Origin: Baylisascaris procyonis
Lineage: Eukaryota > Nematoda > Chromadorea > Rhabditida > Ascarididae
Assembly: GCA_037389465.1 (NCBI GenBank)
Contig: JAZARR010000221.1
Location: forward strand, 2,396,501 to 2,460,500
Direction of reading: 5' to 3'
Length of the DNA: 64,000 nt
Made by a program: the position numbers and the translations under genes. The notes beneath the pieces are model-generated. The model had not been told where the DNA came from and did not search any database. It saw only the letters and a program-made list of their open reading frames with translations. Shown piece by piece: positions 12,501 through 25,014 of this stretch; positions within the stretch are counted from its first letter, which is position 1, and each line of letters begins with the position of its first letter.

Positions 12501-14544
12501 CGGCTTTCGATTTATCTATTTGACACTTTTATGCTTTTCCTTCATTCTCCTCATTTATGTTTTTGGTGATTCATTGGTCAGTTGAGTGCAGATGTAGCAC
12601 CAATTTAATTATTCAAAACCTGTAATTAGAATGCTTTAAACTTTCAATAATAACATCTTTACTCCCCTTTTATTTCGCAGAGTTGTTCAAATCCATCTTA
12701 AGTCACAAATGCTAATGTATAGGAATTCACATTCACCGATTAACCTCCAGTGAGTGATGGATGAGAAGTGAGTGGACATTCAACGATTTAAATGTTTGTT
12801 AAATATGCAAATAAGCAATTAGAAGAATGGAGGAGCACTCACAGTGATTATATAGGTGATGCACGTAGCAACTTGGAGTTGCATCTAACCTTATTTCAAG
12901 TGAAACGTTCCGCTAACTCAATTTAACTGCCGTTTAATAATATAGCTAGCTTGAGATGTTGATGCTTATAGAGGAGTGGATTTGAATATTTGCTGTCGGT
13001 CGACTTTCATAGAGGGCGTAGTATCGCGGGGGATTGGGAGTGTCTTGCGCTAATCTTTTCCCACCCTTCTCAACTTATTTCGCCCTGTATAATAGCAGGT
13101 TTGAGCTAAGAGACATAGTGCTATATTGGGCGTCTATGACATTTGTCTGTATACTGCAATTTCTTTGATGCACCTCTTGAACTATTATTTAGTAGAACTC
13201 TTAGGGCATAATGGAATAGTGTGTACTGGGTCTGCCACTGCAATGTATTATTGTATAGATTTACTTTTACTGCTTTCTGTATTTACTGTATGAATACTAA
13301 TGAGGCATATCTGCTCAAGTACAACTGATAGACTTGATATAATCAGCAAGGAAAGTGACACTGATTAAGTTCCACTAAGGGGTACTAGACCATTGGATCG
13401 CGTTATAGCCTAATTGAATAAATTTTATAAAGAGTGATATCTAGTGTCTTAGGTATGCAGAGGCAAATAAAGAGTCTTAAATAATTTGTGAGGTTTTTCT
13501 TGCGCAAGGAAAAGGACATGTAAACACTTAGAGATCAAGATTGATAGGAGTGCAAAAATGATGCAATTCAGCCAGCGAATTTCCCCATACTTCAGTGTTT
13601 TGTTGATCAGTGGATGTTTTCATGCGATTCGTTTTGCAGTCATCACTATTTCAATGCGTGATTCTTCGGCATGTTGAGTTCCGCTTTCATCGTACTGTTT
13701 TTTTGGTCTCTTAAAAATTTGCATTCGCAGTCTTTTTGCAATTATTTCAATCCAGTCCTCTCAACACTTACGTATTCCTTTGGCATGGTAACGGTTATAC
13801 CAAATACTTAAAGCTATCTGCGTAAATTTCTTGAGAGCCTTTAGGCCGTTAACGTTGCTGAAAGTTTTTTGCAAATATTGCAATCATTGTTGGTCACCGA
13901 AAAGCAGTCATGGCCCAATTGGATTTTTCGACTCGATTGCAGTTGTTAATTGCAGTGCGAGTGGGCGAGTGATAAGAGTAATCCAATAAAAATAACAATG
14001 GGATTGTGCTATCTTCCACATAAAGGAGACCTTTATCTCGTTGAGAATGTTGCATGGTTTTGCAAAGAAAGATTTATCATTGCAGTGTCATTGTTCATTG
14101 CAATGGTGTCACCGTTTGCAACTAGTGATGTGAGATTTGCCTCTCTGCTTTCTTTCGTTGACTCTCGTGGTTCGTGGCTAGCGTTATTTGAGGTAGCATT
14201 ACCCCCTCAATTTGTTAGCAACACTTCAACAGGCAAACCTATTGCAAAGTTCGTAACGCCAATGACTATCCTAACAACAAAATTTAAAAGAATCTAAGTT
14301 TTTTATATGAATCTGTATTTAAAAGAGCAACGACATTTATAATCAATACGTTTTTGTTTGTAATAAGTCATTTAGCAAAAAAAAAAAAAAAAATCAATAA
14401 TATGTGCAAATTGAAACATCATCTCTTTTAATAAGTTGTCGTTCCCTTGTTTAAATATATCGACGTCGTGAATACTAATCACGTTTTTTAGCTTCTCTCA
14501 GCACAGTTGTAGTGAATATTTTCCAAGTGATGATTCAGTAACAC

Positions 14545-14550
14545 TTTCAG
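14545..14550 (+). promoter_or_regulatory. Probable spliced-leader acceptor
   Basis: CTTTCAG precedes GTGCCATAATG. No coding exon is evident upstream, so this acceptor most likely receives a spliced leader. Confidence 0.5.
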
Positions 14551-14558
14551 GTGCCATA

Positions 14559-17241
14559 ATGTTGAGAATCGCATTGAGCTTCATAACGTTGTTCTCTCTC
14601 GCAATCGTTTTAGCGTATGTTTTATAATTATCTCAGTTTACAATACTCTAAGAAATTGTCGATTTTTAATTGCTATTTTTAATTAATTCAGTATATACAG
14701 CAGTGGAATTGAATATATTTTCACTTTTTCGGTATGTTTATATTCAAATAGGCCGAAGTTATTATCATTTGAAGGCGTCCGTAAGATTGATACTCTTCTT
14801 TTCAATGATTAATTCCCGTTAAAATATTCTCATAACGAATTCGTTCAGTTGGATTAACCGATATGTATTTGCAAGAAATTAGGACTTTTATAAGCTCAAA
14901 GCAACATTGTTAACGAAGAGGATTCTGTAAAAGATCCGCAGAGATGCGACTGTAACAGAACAGGTAAGGTGTTATCGGGTAGAAATAAATGATTCATCGA
15001 TTATGTTTTTTCCTTTTACACGAATATTTTAAGCGATGCTCCAATGAAATGTTATCAGTGCAACTCAGCAGAGGAAGCGGATTGCGAGTCGAGTGATATT
15101 GAACAACTTAAAAAATACGTGAAGCCTTGCGGAGAGCTCAAAGATGGCACCTACAAAAACCGCAAGCCGGTCGCATGTCGAAAGATCGTTCAGGTGAACA
15201 GAATCTCGTCATCTTGAACACCGTAAAAATCGTGTGACTTGTTTATACCAGGTGCTAAACCTTGCTTGTTCTTGTCAGAAATTGTCAGAAAACTCGAGTT
15301 TGCTGGAGGTGAATAACAGATTTGGTTAAATATGCTTGCTGAACACTAATCTTCTCCGTATATACCACTTAAGTGAGAACCCCCTCTTATTTGTTCACTA
15401 ACCAAAACGACCAAACGAGTAGTGACCTTGGGGGAGCATTAAAATCGTTCAATGTCTTACCCTCCTTCTCTATTCTCCCTAATTTTCGGACTACAAGTAG
15501 GGAGGGATAAATACGGTCGTTATTAGATGAAATCTGGCCCTTGGGGATGAGTGAGTGAGAATGGCTTGCAAATGATTGGATCATCAACTCGTCTATCAAT
15601 TATTTGTCCATCCTCATGGATCCACTTTCAGGATGTGGAAACATCTCCAACACGTATAATCCGTGAATGTGCTTATACAGGTGATAAGCATATGGATGGT
15701 ATGCGGAAACAAGGCAACAAAGCAGTCAAATTAACCTATTATCAATGCGAAAACACCAACAATGTATGGCGATCTTTGATTTCTTCACGTTACTACAAAA
15801 AACATATCTTCCATTTCACTTCGTTTGGCTATTATTTTTAATTCTAGGTGATTCATCATCAAGATTTTTTAAATTGTCTGCTCTTTCGGTGATTTATTCT
15901 ACATCTGATCTCTTTCGCAATTTATACTAGTGGAATATGAATTGTAAACGCATGAAATTGTTTTCTTATTTTGTACTGTACTGCGAGTGTCATTTTTGAG
16001 ATTTTTTCGAAGGGGGAGGGAGAGCGAAGTCTTTCACCCATCCGTGGGATCATCACCATCTATTACAATTTTCTTCTTGCGCGTCATCACTTTTACTCCT
16101 TCGATCGTGCGCCCACAAATTCCCTCGCGTGTGTTATCGCAGCGGTGTAGATTTGTATAGGTGCACTTATTTGTGCCTGATGACATGTTGGATTCATCAT
16201 CACTGGAGAAATGTCGTATTTCAATATTAGAATTTTGTAGAACTAATGTTTAAGATACTCTCTGTTCGTAACAAAAATTAAGCTCTGGTATTTCCAAAGT
16301 AATGGAGTAGAGAGTAAGATTTTTATAACGTTTTACTCAGTACTTTAAGCTTTTGTTACCTGCATTGGTAAATCCTCGACTTATCGTCTAAATTTGAAAT
16401 TGTTAAATTTCCGTCTTGTGATATGTTGGAGATAAAGTTCAGTTCCATAGAACTCTTCGTAGTCGAAAGAGTGTTCATAGAAATTAATGAAAAGTTAGGC
16501 AGTACTTTTCATAAATACCATTATACAGCACTGACATATTTTTACAAAACGACCCAAAAAGTTCTTTCCAAGCATGGATATAGCGACCGGTTCCGGACAA
16601 ACATTTTTATTTCCCATAAAATGATTGCAGGTGTTCTCCTATTTGTTTGGTAACGCATAACTTCGTGAGAAGTTTTCACGATTCCAACATAGTTTTTCTC
16701 GGATTTTCTTTAGCTAGTTTAGACGCCGAATTTGAGCAGTTTCATAATATTCCACCTAAAAACATCCATCTGTACGAAATTATCGGCTGATTCCGTGCGG
16801 AAGAATGTTATTGATCACGCGTTGTTAGTATTACTTCCGGTGCGGAATATTTAGTTGTTTTCGCGTTATACTTGACAAAGATCTCATTGTTACTACTGAT
16901 CGTCTTGGAAACAATGCATTGCGATCGTTTGTGGATCTCTTTGTTGTTTTCCTTCCTAAGTGAATATTTATTATTATTTTTTTTGACTCACTCTGCAGCA
17001 CTCCCATCTGCTTAAACTATGTTATATTTTTGAATGTTTTTTTTTTCGATGTAGCACTGATAAGCATGAAACTTATTTCGGAGCATAATTATAGGTGTGA
17101 TCTTAATTAATGAATATGAGAAGTACAATCACAAATTATACGGAATCTTTGCAGGATTCACCGTGCAATGGGGCCGCACCAATTATTTCATCTACATTCA
17201 TGGCGTTCATCAGTGGATTAGTTATGTTTGCACATCTCTGA
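14559..17241 (+). CDS. Secreted GPI-anchored Ly6/quiver-type protein, 144 aa
   Basis: Exons 14559-14614, 15034-15193, 15632-15763 and 17155-17241 join with consistent phases (2, 0, 0). Residues 1-18 (MLRIALSFITLFSLAIVLA region) are a signal peptide. The mature chain opens with MKCYQCNS, the CxxC start of Ly6/uPAR three-finger folds, and continues with spaced cysteines (EADCES, VKPCGE, VACRK, RECAY, YYQCEN). The fold closes with DSPCNGA, the Cys-Asn signature of the family. The last twenty residues (PIISSTFMAFISGLVMFAHL) are a hydrophobic GPI-attachment tail. In animals, quiver/sleepless-type Ly6 proteins act at the cell surface, often on ion channels or receptors; the target here is unknown. 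A TTTCAG at 14545-14550 lies eight bases before the ATG, fitting spliced-leader addition. Confidence 0.85.
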
Positions 17242-17536
17242 AGCTCTTCACATCACCTCATCGCCAACCTCGTCCAGCTGTTTTGAAAAACGATTAGATG
17301 AACGTTAAGCTTTGCAAAATTCGATGTTTTTCTTAAATTGCAATTTCGGTTGTATCGATGATGATTTCGAAGGGAATGAAGGTGGCACTGAAAATTTATG
17401 AAACATATTGTGCATTTATGAATTAACTCACAGTTTTCACTTTGATCATTTTTTGACGGTTTTTATCACTTTATGCATATGTTATGTGACTGCCACGAGT
17501 AGCGTCATATAAACCTAAATTATATGATCCTTAGAA

Positions 17537-17542
17537 AATAAA
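17537..17542 (+). terminator. Polyadenylation signal AATAAA for the Ly6 gene
   Basis: First canonical hexamer after the stop at 17241, giving a 3'UTR of about 300 bases. Confidence 0.45.
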
Positions 17543-20195
17543 TATGACAGTGTGATTCTAATGACTAGTACCGTTTAAAAAAAAAAAAATAAATTCTGCA
17601 GGTAAAATTGAAGTGTTCGCCTAATTAGTATGATGACAGTTTTGTATCTCATGGAAGCTTATTGATTCGCTGGCTTCATTGAGAATCATAGTTAAGAAGG
17701 TAAAAACCGGATGAGGGATTATGAGCTTTTTTCGCATAGTATTATCTCTCTTTATTAACTTTATTTTTTCTAACTGTAACACCTTTAAAAAATAGGATGT
17801 TGTAAAGGTTGTTTACATTTTTAGGGCTTTGTTTTTCTTTAACTTTCCAGCTATCTGATTCGATATTGCTTTCTTAATGAATGTTTCCTTCTGATGTTGC
17901 TTTCTGTCGATCGTTTCGTATTCGTAGTTTGTTTGCTGATTGCTCAATTTTGTATAATCAAAGCTCACTGAAGAATATAGTCAGGTGTGGAAAGGTGGAG
18001 GCTAGGTGAAAATAGCGTTTTTATCAGCCAGGTGCTTATAAATCCCTATGGACTTCTGAGGATCAGAAGATTTTTAGGTTCTTCGAAGTTGTAAAATATT
18101 TTGTTTCAGCATTTAAAATTCTTTCAAAATTTTTTCCACTTTTGACAACGGGTCTATTTTTTTGCAGAAGTCCGTAATTTGATTCTATACTGTTCGGATT
18201 TAATATTTGCCAAACTCGTAAGTACTCAGATTCCTCAGTTAATACGCTGATAGACGTTCATCAGAAGTTTGTCGAATAGTCGTTTTGCTCGATTCAAAGG
18301 GGACTCATCGTTTTTGAATTTGATGGCATTTAGTTTTTTTGTTCTCTTTCTTATTATGCATTCATGCTGTAGCTAACTTAGGATTGCTGAATGATGAAGT
18401 GTTATTGACTATGAGAATTGCAAGGATGGTGTTTTGGATGAGGGAAAGTCCATGTTGAAAAATAAAAAGTTCTTCTAAGTGATAAAATTTCGCTAACAAA
18501 ACAAAATCTTTTTGCCTTTTTCTTCAATTAAAAAGATATTTTGCCAGAAATTCCTCAAAAAGCTGCTAGATTTTCTTTCTGAGTGTGCTATTAGAATTTT
18601 TGAGCCGACGAATATTTCTGCTCTCCTTTTTCTACCCCCCTTCTTCCATCCTTTTGGTGTGCCATTGCCTTGTATTATTATTCGCTTGAAGTTCTGAAGT
18701 CCTGAAGTCGTTTTATATTAATAACTGTTTGATTATTTAGCCATATTTCAAATGCCATATTCTCATTACGCATTCTTCGATAGATTTTTATCGTCCTGTT
18801 CAAAGTTTTGTTTGTTTTATGAGGGGCATTTATTAGAATTTGCATATTTTATATTTTGTTTCATTTAGTGCTAATAATAGTGACTATGCATGATGTCTAT
18901 CATGTCATGTTTTATCCTCAATTTTCGAATTTGTGATCGAGATTAAATTTTTGTCGGATTGTTTTTGACGAGACCGTTGCATATCATTCGAAGTTATGAA
19001 AGCTTTCAGAGTGCATCCTGTCGACTGTTTTTTAAGTACATTAATTTGGCAGCGGTGTGCACGAAAGTTGTGTCTGTTATTGCCAGCAACATTATGAAGC
19101 GATTTCACAGAACATTCAAACTGACTTACATTTCCTGCAGGGACTTTGCAAGAAGTGCGAGAATTTTGTGAGTTAAAGATATATATTAATTCCATATTTA
19201 TGTGAAGTGGATCTCACATGTCTTATTTATGAATTCATGAAAAGAGTAGGTCAGCGATGGCATTAATGACAGTTTAATTAGTGTGCGTATGTGATAAAAT
19301 CTGCATCGAGTATGTAGGAAAACAATGTTCTGTATAGATTTTAGGCACTTCAGGGAATCCTTAACAAGATGTGAAGTTTCGTGATCAACTTTGTTCGCTT
19401 AGTCATAACTACGGGATAAGAATTGCACGCTTGCGTTCGGTTCATTATGTTTCACGAATTTAAACTGTTCACCGATTTTAAAGCTGGTTTCCACGAAAAG
19501 ACGAACTGCTGTACACCCTATCTTTGGTGGACCTGTTGTCATGTTTTTTTGCGAACTTGCATCACAATAGTGAATTGTGGCAACATCTTGTCTCTGTGTT
19601 TACTGCTTTTCAACGCGGAAGTCATGGAAGCTAGAGTTACGAAATTTTGCAGAAATAATAGCAATGTGAGGTGGCCTATATCATATTTTACCCTGGTTTG
19701 TCAATTTGGAAATGGGATCTACAAGGTTTATGAAGATACCTTACTATGTTTCTGTTTCAATATTGGAATTTATGAGAGAGGCGAAGCTTTTACCAGTTTT
19801 TTTACCTAGCTAAAAGTGCATACTGCTGAGAGTGATGAAAGCGCTAAAGGCCACCCTGGCTAAAATTATTTCAAAAGCAGTTTGAAGGGGCTAAATGATT
19901 TGTTTGCATTCAACATCGGTGGGATGGATTTTCCGTCTCCGTCCTCAGATTCACAAAGAGGCATCTTTTGCACATATCAGATATGAAGACATCAGGACAA
20001 CCGGTCAGCTGAAATATAAAGCCATTGTTTCGCATAATTTGATTTTTGCTATTAATTATGACATCAATACTGCCTTCGACAGTTATATCATAAAGTGACG
20101 GAAGGATGCTGAAGACACTATCAGGATGCAGGCACAGTTCGTTAGGTGAGCGCGATTAAAGCACTGTGATGCCAGGTCATCTCTAGATTGCTCCA
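17543..20195. other. Mostly non-coding; one strand-ambiguous exon-like frame
   Basis: 19002-19168 is open on the plus strand between a good acceptor (GCTTTCAG) and donor (TTTT|GTGAGT). The minus strand is open over the same bases with a cysteine-bearing frame. I cannot choose a strand, and no neighbouring exon joins in phase. The rest shows nothing supportable. Confidence 0.3.
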
Positions 20196-20201
20196 TTTAT
20201 T
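20196..20201 (-). terminator. Polyadenylation signal of the orphan gene
   Basis: AATAAA on the minus strand about 65 bases downstream of the TAG at 20267-20269. Confidence 0.4.
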
Positions 20202-20266
20202 TATTTACATTGCGGCCGAAATAAACGTTCGAAGTGCAGCTCTGAGGACACTGTGGAACCAATGTG

Positions 20267-20849
20267 CTATGAAACGGTCGGAAGCATGAAGATATAAATG
20301 CCTTCTGTTTTGAGAGAGATTATCCATTTCCGCAGCCACTCGATATTTCCTGAATGGTAAAGTGAAGTTTCCGCTTCTACTGAGGTGCAGGTTTATGTCA
20401 CAAATAAAAATCCACCAACAAATGATGTTGTAGGATTTATGAGATATCATTAAAACAAAGCTCATATGTGTTACCTGCAGAATCCACAACTCGAGGAAGA
20501 ATGAAGTTAACTTTTTTAGAAGCTAAATACACATGAATGTGGCATTTGCACTTGGTGCGTCGCAAGAATTTTCCCTCGGTTGAAGTACGATGCACGAAAT
20601 GCGAAGTGCTGAACATGGAAGCAACAAGATAAGAAGTGCAGAAGCGGGCTAGAGAAGCTGACACGATAAGCGCTTTTGCATTCTGTGTACTTGATCAACC
20701 AGCCTCATAATCCACCAGCAGTTAATAAACTCCCTAATTAATGAATACTTACATATACTGATTAATCCGACTGCTCGCATGGACCTAAAGAGTTTACTTT
20801 TGCTCAGATGTAAGAACGTATATGGAAAACTGATCGATGCAGTAGACAT
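20267..20849 (-). CDS. Orphan three-exon protein, 127 aa
   Basis: Exons, read on the minus strand, are 20849-20753, 20648-20475 and 20379-20267. The donors are GTAAGT and GTAACA, the acceptors CTCTAG and CCTCAG, and both junctions are phase 1. The protein starts MSTASISFPYTFLHLSKSK. It has a basic, cysteine-bearing middle (KFLRRTKCKCHIHVYLASKK) and ends with an aromatic stretch (NIEWLRKWIISLKTEGIYIF). I recognise no family, signal peptide or clear membrane span. An AATAAA on the minus strand (20196-20201) lies about 65 bases after the stop. All three exons agreeing in phase is the main support. No trans-splice acceptor is evident at the start, so an earlier exon is possible. Confidence 0.45.
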
Positions 20850-20879
20850 GTTTTTTCCATTTTAGATATCTCTAACCCC

Positions 20880-23800
20880 TTTCAAAAATGATGCACCAGA
20901 GCGAGAGGTGCTAAGTAGATCTTGCTATGATGCTCAAAATATGTTCAGTGGTTCCCGAGTTTAGACTACCGAACAGGGACACACGAACGCGTGTAAGTGA
21001 CGTAGATCTGACATTGGCACAATACGCTCACGTTAGTAAATTTATAAAAGCTCATAAAATTTTATCGATCACTCGGTACTGAGTAATATGTGCAGACAAA
21101 ACAACGTATTATATTCTTGTTTGCATGCTCGTAGGTGTGTATGTGCGCGCGTGCGTCTGTGTGTATGTGTGCACGCTTTTGTGTTTACGTGTGTGTATTA
21201 TGCTTATGCGTTTTGCGCGCATTTGCGTATCCATTTCGTTTGTATATGAGAGGACACGTATGTAAATGCGCACACCAGTTAGCTGATCGTTCGCCTTTTT
21301 AGCTAGTATCCTATTATCTTTTTTTGCTGACCCAGCTGTAATAAACTTGCAGCTTTTTTAATCAGAATTCACTCGAGTATTGCGCACGAGCTGTCTAAAC
21401 AATCGAGCACATTGATCGTCTTGTAAGCATACCTATGAGAGCCAACGAACATACGTCAATTCCTACATCAAAATATTAGCATGTTACTTGCGTATTTAAT
21501 TTCAGCTTCCCTTATTGTTCATTTCTTTTCTGGCCAACCAAACCGTTAATCACTTAAAAAAATATCTGAACATTTAAATGAGGCGTTTTGTTAGCTACCC
21601 ATCATTTCTTGCATTCCATCGATTTTTATAGGTATCTCTTTTAAAATATTTTAATGTTTCTCATTTCTTAAACCTTTTATTTGGAAGTGTTTTTGGAGCA
21701 GATCGCTTGCTTTTAAGGATAGCGCGTTGCCTAGCATATCGTTATGTCTGCATCACCCTTTTTATCCCATACGCACGCAAATAAGAGTTAAGCCTCTATA
21801 TTAGCTGAACGTAGTGATGCTATTCGCGACGGCATTGTGACTTCATCCCTCTTTGAGTTTTACTTTTAAGAAAACATATGAGGGCCTCTAATTGAAAATT
21901 ATAGGTGGACTATCTCTCTATATCGAGGATAGACGTTGAATTTGGATGGTACTTCTGGTGCAAAAGTAATCTCATGTCATGCCTTTAGCCATCATTAACG
22001 TCCCAATTTGCAATTTCATGTGAAATTAAGAAAAAGTTCGAACAATTCTTAAACTACAACTCCCTATATAATGATGCCATCTTCAGCCTTTGCGGTTACT
22101 TTCATACAGTGATGAGACTGCTTAGTTTATTTTCATATATATTCCAAAATAGGTTAATACGGTGTAAAACTAATTGTTGAATATTTCCATTCGTTTGAAA
22201 CAATTCAATCGGATATATTTGGAATAATGAGAGAAAACGAGAAAATTCCCATTATGTTCAATGTTTGAAGTGTTGTGGGCATCATTAATTATTAGCAGTT
22301 TTGGATGAAATTTTGTGCACGTCAATCTGGACTAGATGCTAATGAAAACTGAGCGTGTCACTAAATAATTCTAAAATTCGAAATTTTCGATTCTACTTCT
22401 CCCTCTTTTCTACATTTGCCACGCAGCTCTAAAAATTCATCTGCTATAAATCCACTGAATTCCGCGATTTTCACATTAAGAAGTTCACCACACATGAGGT
22501 CCACCTATAGCTGGAGTGAGATGGGACGGGAAGCATCAGCAGTGAAGGCCGAAACGTTTTTTTGCACCATTATTTTCTTCCATTTATTCTCTTCTTTATT
22601 TCGAAATGCATATGGGCTTATACGGCGTTCGCAGATATGCTTTCCTATGCCAGAATAATATTAAATTGATTGAACAAATAATGAAGAAAAAAAGGTTTGT
22701 TGCCGATTAGAGAAACTAAAGGGGAAAGAAGTGATAGATGCCATGGTGGTGAGGGAGAGGAATCAGTTAATGGCTTCCATGGTTTTGCTCGAGTCGCCTT
22801 GATTCATAACACCACTAATGCACGATTTAAATGGGGGATGCTATATTCGAGTTGATGGAGATGATGAAACTGAGCAGCTTGATTTACGAAGTATCTACCT
22901 TCTACCTGCTTACCGCTGTCTGCCCCGTCATGCGTTCTTAAGAATGCGGTGGAGGAATTCGGCGATTTCTCTTCATCCCATAATTACACATAACACCTTT
23001 TTTTGCAAATTGCTGCAGTTTTTGAAATTCTTTAGCCTTTTTTTCGACTGCAGCTCAAATGAATTCCAATAAAAGAAATTGTAGTATCACGTTTATGTGG
23101 CATCATCTACGAGTTATCTAAATTTCAGGAAAAAACTTTCAACATTCCACTATACTAAATTCTACTGATCTCAAAAATTTAGTGAGCTCTACTATATTTT
23201 ACTTTACTGCCTCCACAGTTATCACTGAGCACGCTACATTTTGCTTTACTTTTAGCTCATATTTTCGAAGGTGAACTCTAGCTTATCGCCATAAGTAATA
23301 ATACAAGTAAATTATTACAATTTCTTAATAGTGAATCGGTAACATCGATCGATAATAATGTTGTCAAAGCCCAAATAGTTGTTATTAACGATGAGCTTTG
23401 TTAACACTGACTTAACGGTCTTGAAAGCAGTGGGCAAACAACGGGAAACTGAATCCTTTTAACATTTGCCTTGTAACACATGAACAATTCCCATTCTCAT
23501 TTCACTATACTGTAATATACTACACTATACTATTAATCTTTCAGGTATAAGATATAAAAAAATGTTCGTCGAGTGCGCCTTCTTCTTAATGGTAATCGAG
23601 TTTCAATAGTTCGCTTCTTGCATTCGATTAACCAAACCTCTAAAAATCCCTGATCACCTGTAAACTATTGTGTCCTAAGGTTCACTTGATCACATATGGA
23701 GGGAAATGTTGCTGTAGGTTATGTTACCCAGTTTCGCAGTTAAATGATTTCGTATTACTGGTAATGATCAAAACAGTTTCACAAGACAATAGCGGTGCAA

Positions 23801-25014
23801 AAGCGCAAGCCTAAAGAATAACCTCACAGCATGTTGCTTCGCTATGAAGGGGAGGGAGGAATGAGGTTAATTGCTATAACACCCTCTTGTATATGTGACT
23901 TATTTATGGAATATGGCACTTCTATTTGGATTACGACTTCCTTCTTAAATGAGTATACACTAAATAAGTAATAATCTAAAAATGAGATGTTTAAAACGTA
24001 ACGCAGACGAACCCTCTCTTTACCTTTCTAATAACTGGGTGAGATGGTAGTTACAGATTTTGAGGTTTCAAGAAATGACTCATAGTCTAATGGTAACAGA
24101 ATGGAATGAAAAATTGGGAACCTCGGCGAATGCCTACAAATATTAGAAATAATTTTTTAAATATGCACATATGAGGAAAAAACATTACCTTCAAGAACTA
24201 GTAGACATTCCGTCAATTCCAGCAAGTTTCCGGCAAATGATATTTGATAATCACAGGGCTAATCAAGATTACGAAAAAACCGATGCAACAATGGAATCAA
24301 AGAAGAAGCCAGAATTAGCTAAAACATATGAATGATTTGGTTAATCCTCATTTACTGCTGTAAAAAAGGAAGACTTAACCGGCCTCTCCCCCCCTCCCCC
24401 GTCCCCAAAAAAAAAGAAATGTGAAGTTTGTTTATGCAGTAATTAACGGTGACTATTGCAAGCAGTGCGCGCTTCGAGGGTAAAAGTTATACTGCTTTCA
24501 TACTTAGAGTTCTAAAAGGTGGAATATTTCTTCGTTTCTTATTTATCCTTTCGACAGATGTCGCGCAAGGTAGATGATCATGTTTTATGGATTACGTGCA
24601 ACTATTTATGAAGAGTGCATCAATCAAGATTGCAGCTAAGAAAATAAAATAAACGAAGAAATCATAAAACTCGTTTGGTATTTTGCAGAGAAATATATGG
24701 AGTTAAAGCGATTTAAAAACATCGTTAGGTGATAGGGAACTCAGCAATGAATTAACTACATAACCTCCGATAGCCGCATTCGAGTAACTTTCAGAAACAA
24801 TGCAAGGAATATAGGAATTATATATGACTAAATTTTTTCATCAAGAAAAATACAATGTTGCAATTCAAGTGTGCACGTTTGAGGAAATATCCCTGTCGAT
24901 GGAGAGCGAAGTCGAAACACAGCTATAAAATTCTTTGTTTTAGATTCTAGCGTTCACACTGATAGAATCGGGACAGTTTCATATTAATGAGAAGATGCAG
25001 TTTAGATTCTACAG
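20880..25014. other. Gene-poor stretch; 5' exon(s) of the PAN/lectin gene probably lie here
   Basis: A short candidate first exon sits at about 23562-23591. It follows CTTTCAG at 23539-23545, reads MFVECAFFLM, and ends at a GTAATC donor in phase 0, which would fit the next exon. It is too short for a normal signal peptide, so I do not call it. Alternating GT/GC-rich sequence occupies 21130-21260. Other open frames look accidental. Confidence 0.35.
21130..21260. repeat. Alternating purine-pyrimidine (GT/GC) low-complexity tract
   Basis: Repeated GTGTGT, GCGCGC and GTATGTGTGC segments give long runs of strict purine-pyrimidine alternation, which can favour Z-DNA. No gene is visible in it. Confidence 0.6.

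Larger units (their letters stand above)
8614..14558. other. Intergenic region without a supported gene
   Basis: Open frames here, including one of 148 codons at 12000-12446 through a CpG-richer patch (12130-12290), lack paired splice signals or recognisable domains. A minisatellite lies at 9378-9530. I found no clear AATAAA close behind the stop at 8613, so the upstream 3'UTR may extend some way in. Confidence 0.5.

Noticed and set aside
13950..14297. 115-codon plus-strand ORF before the Ly6 gene
   Set aside because: Composition is unremarkable, no acceptor or homology cue, and it is followed by AT-rich DNA without a clear polyadenylation signal tied to it.
18905..19195. Minus-strand ORF with several cysteines
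   Set aside because: The plus strand over the same bases has better splice sites, and neither strand joins to a second exon.
19423..19809. 128-codon plus-strand ORF rich in Cys and Phe
   Set aside because: No splice signals at either end, no recognisable domain, AT-rich codons throughout.
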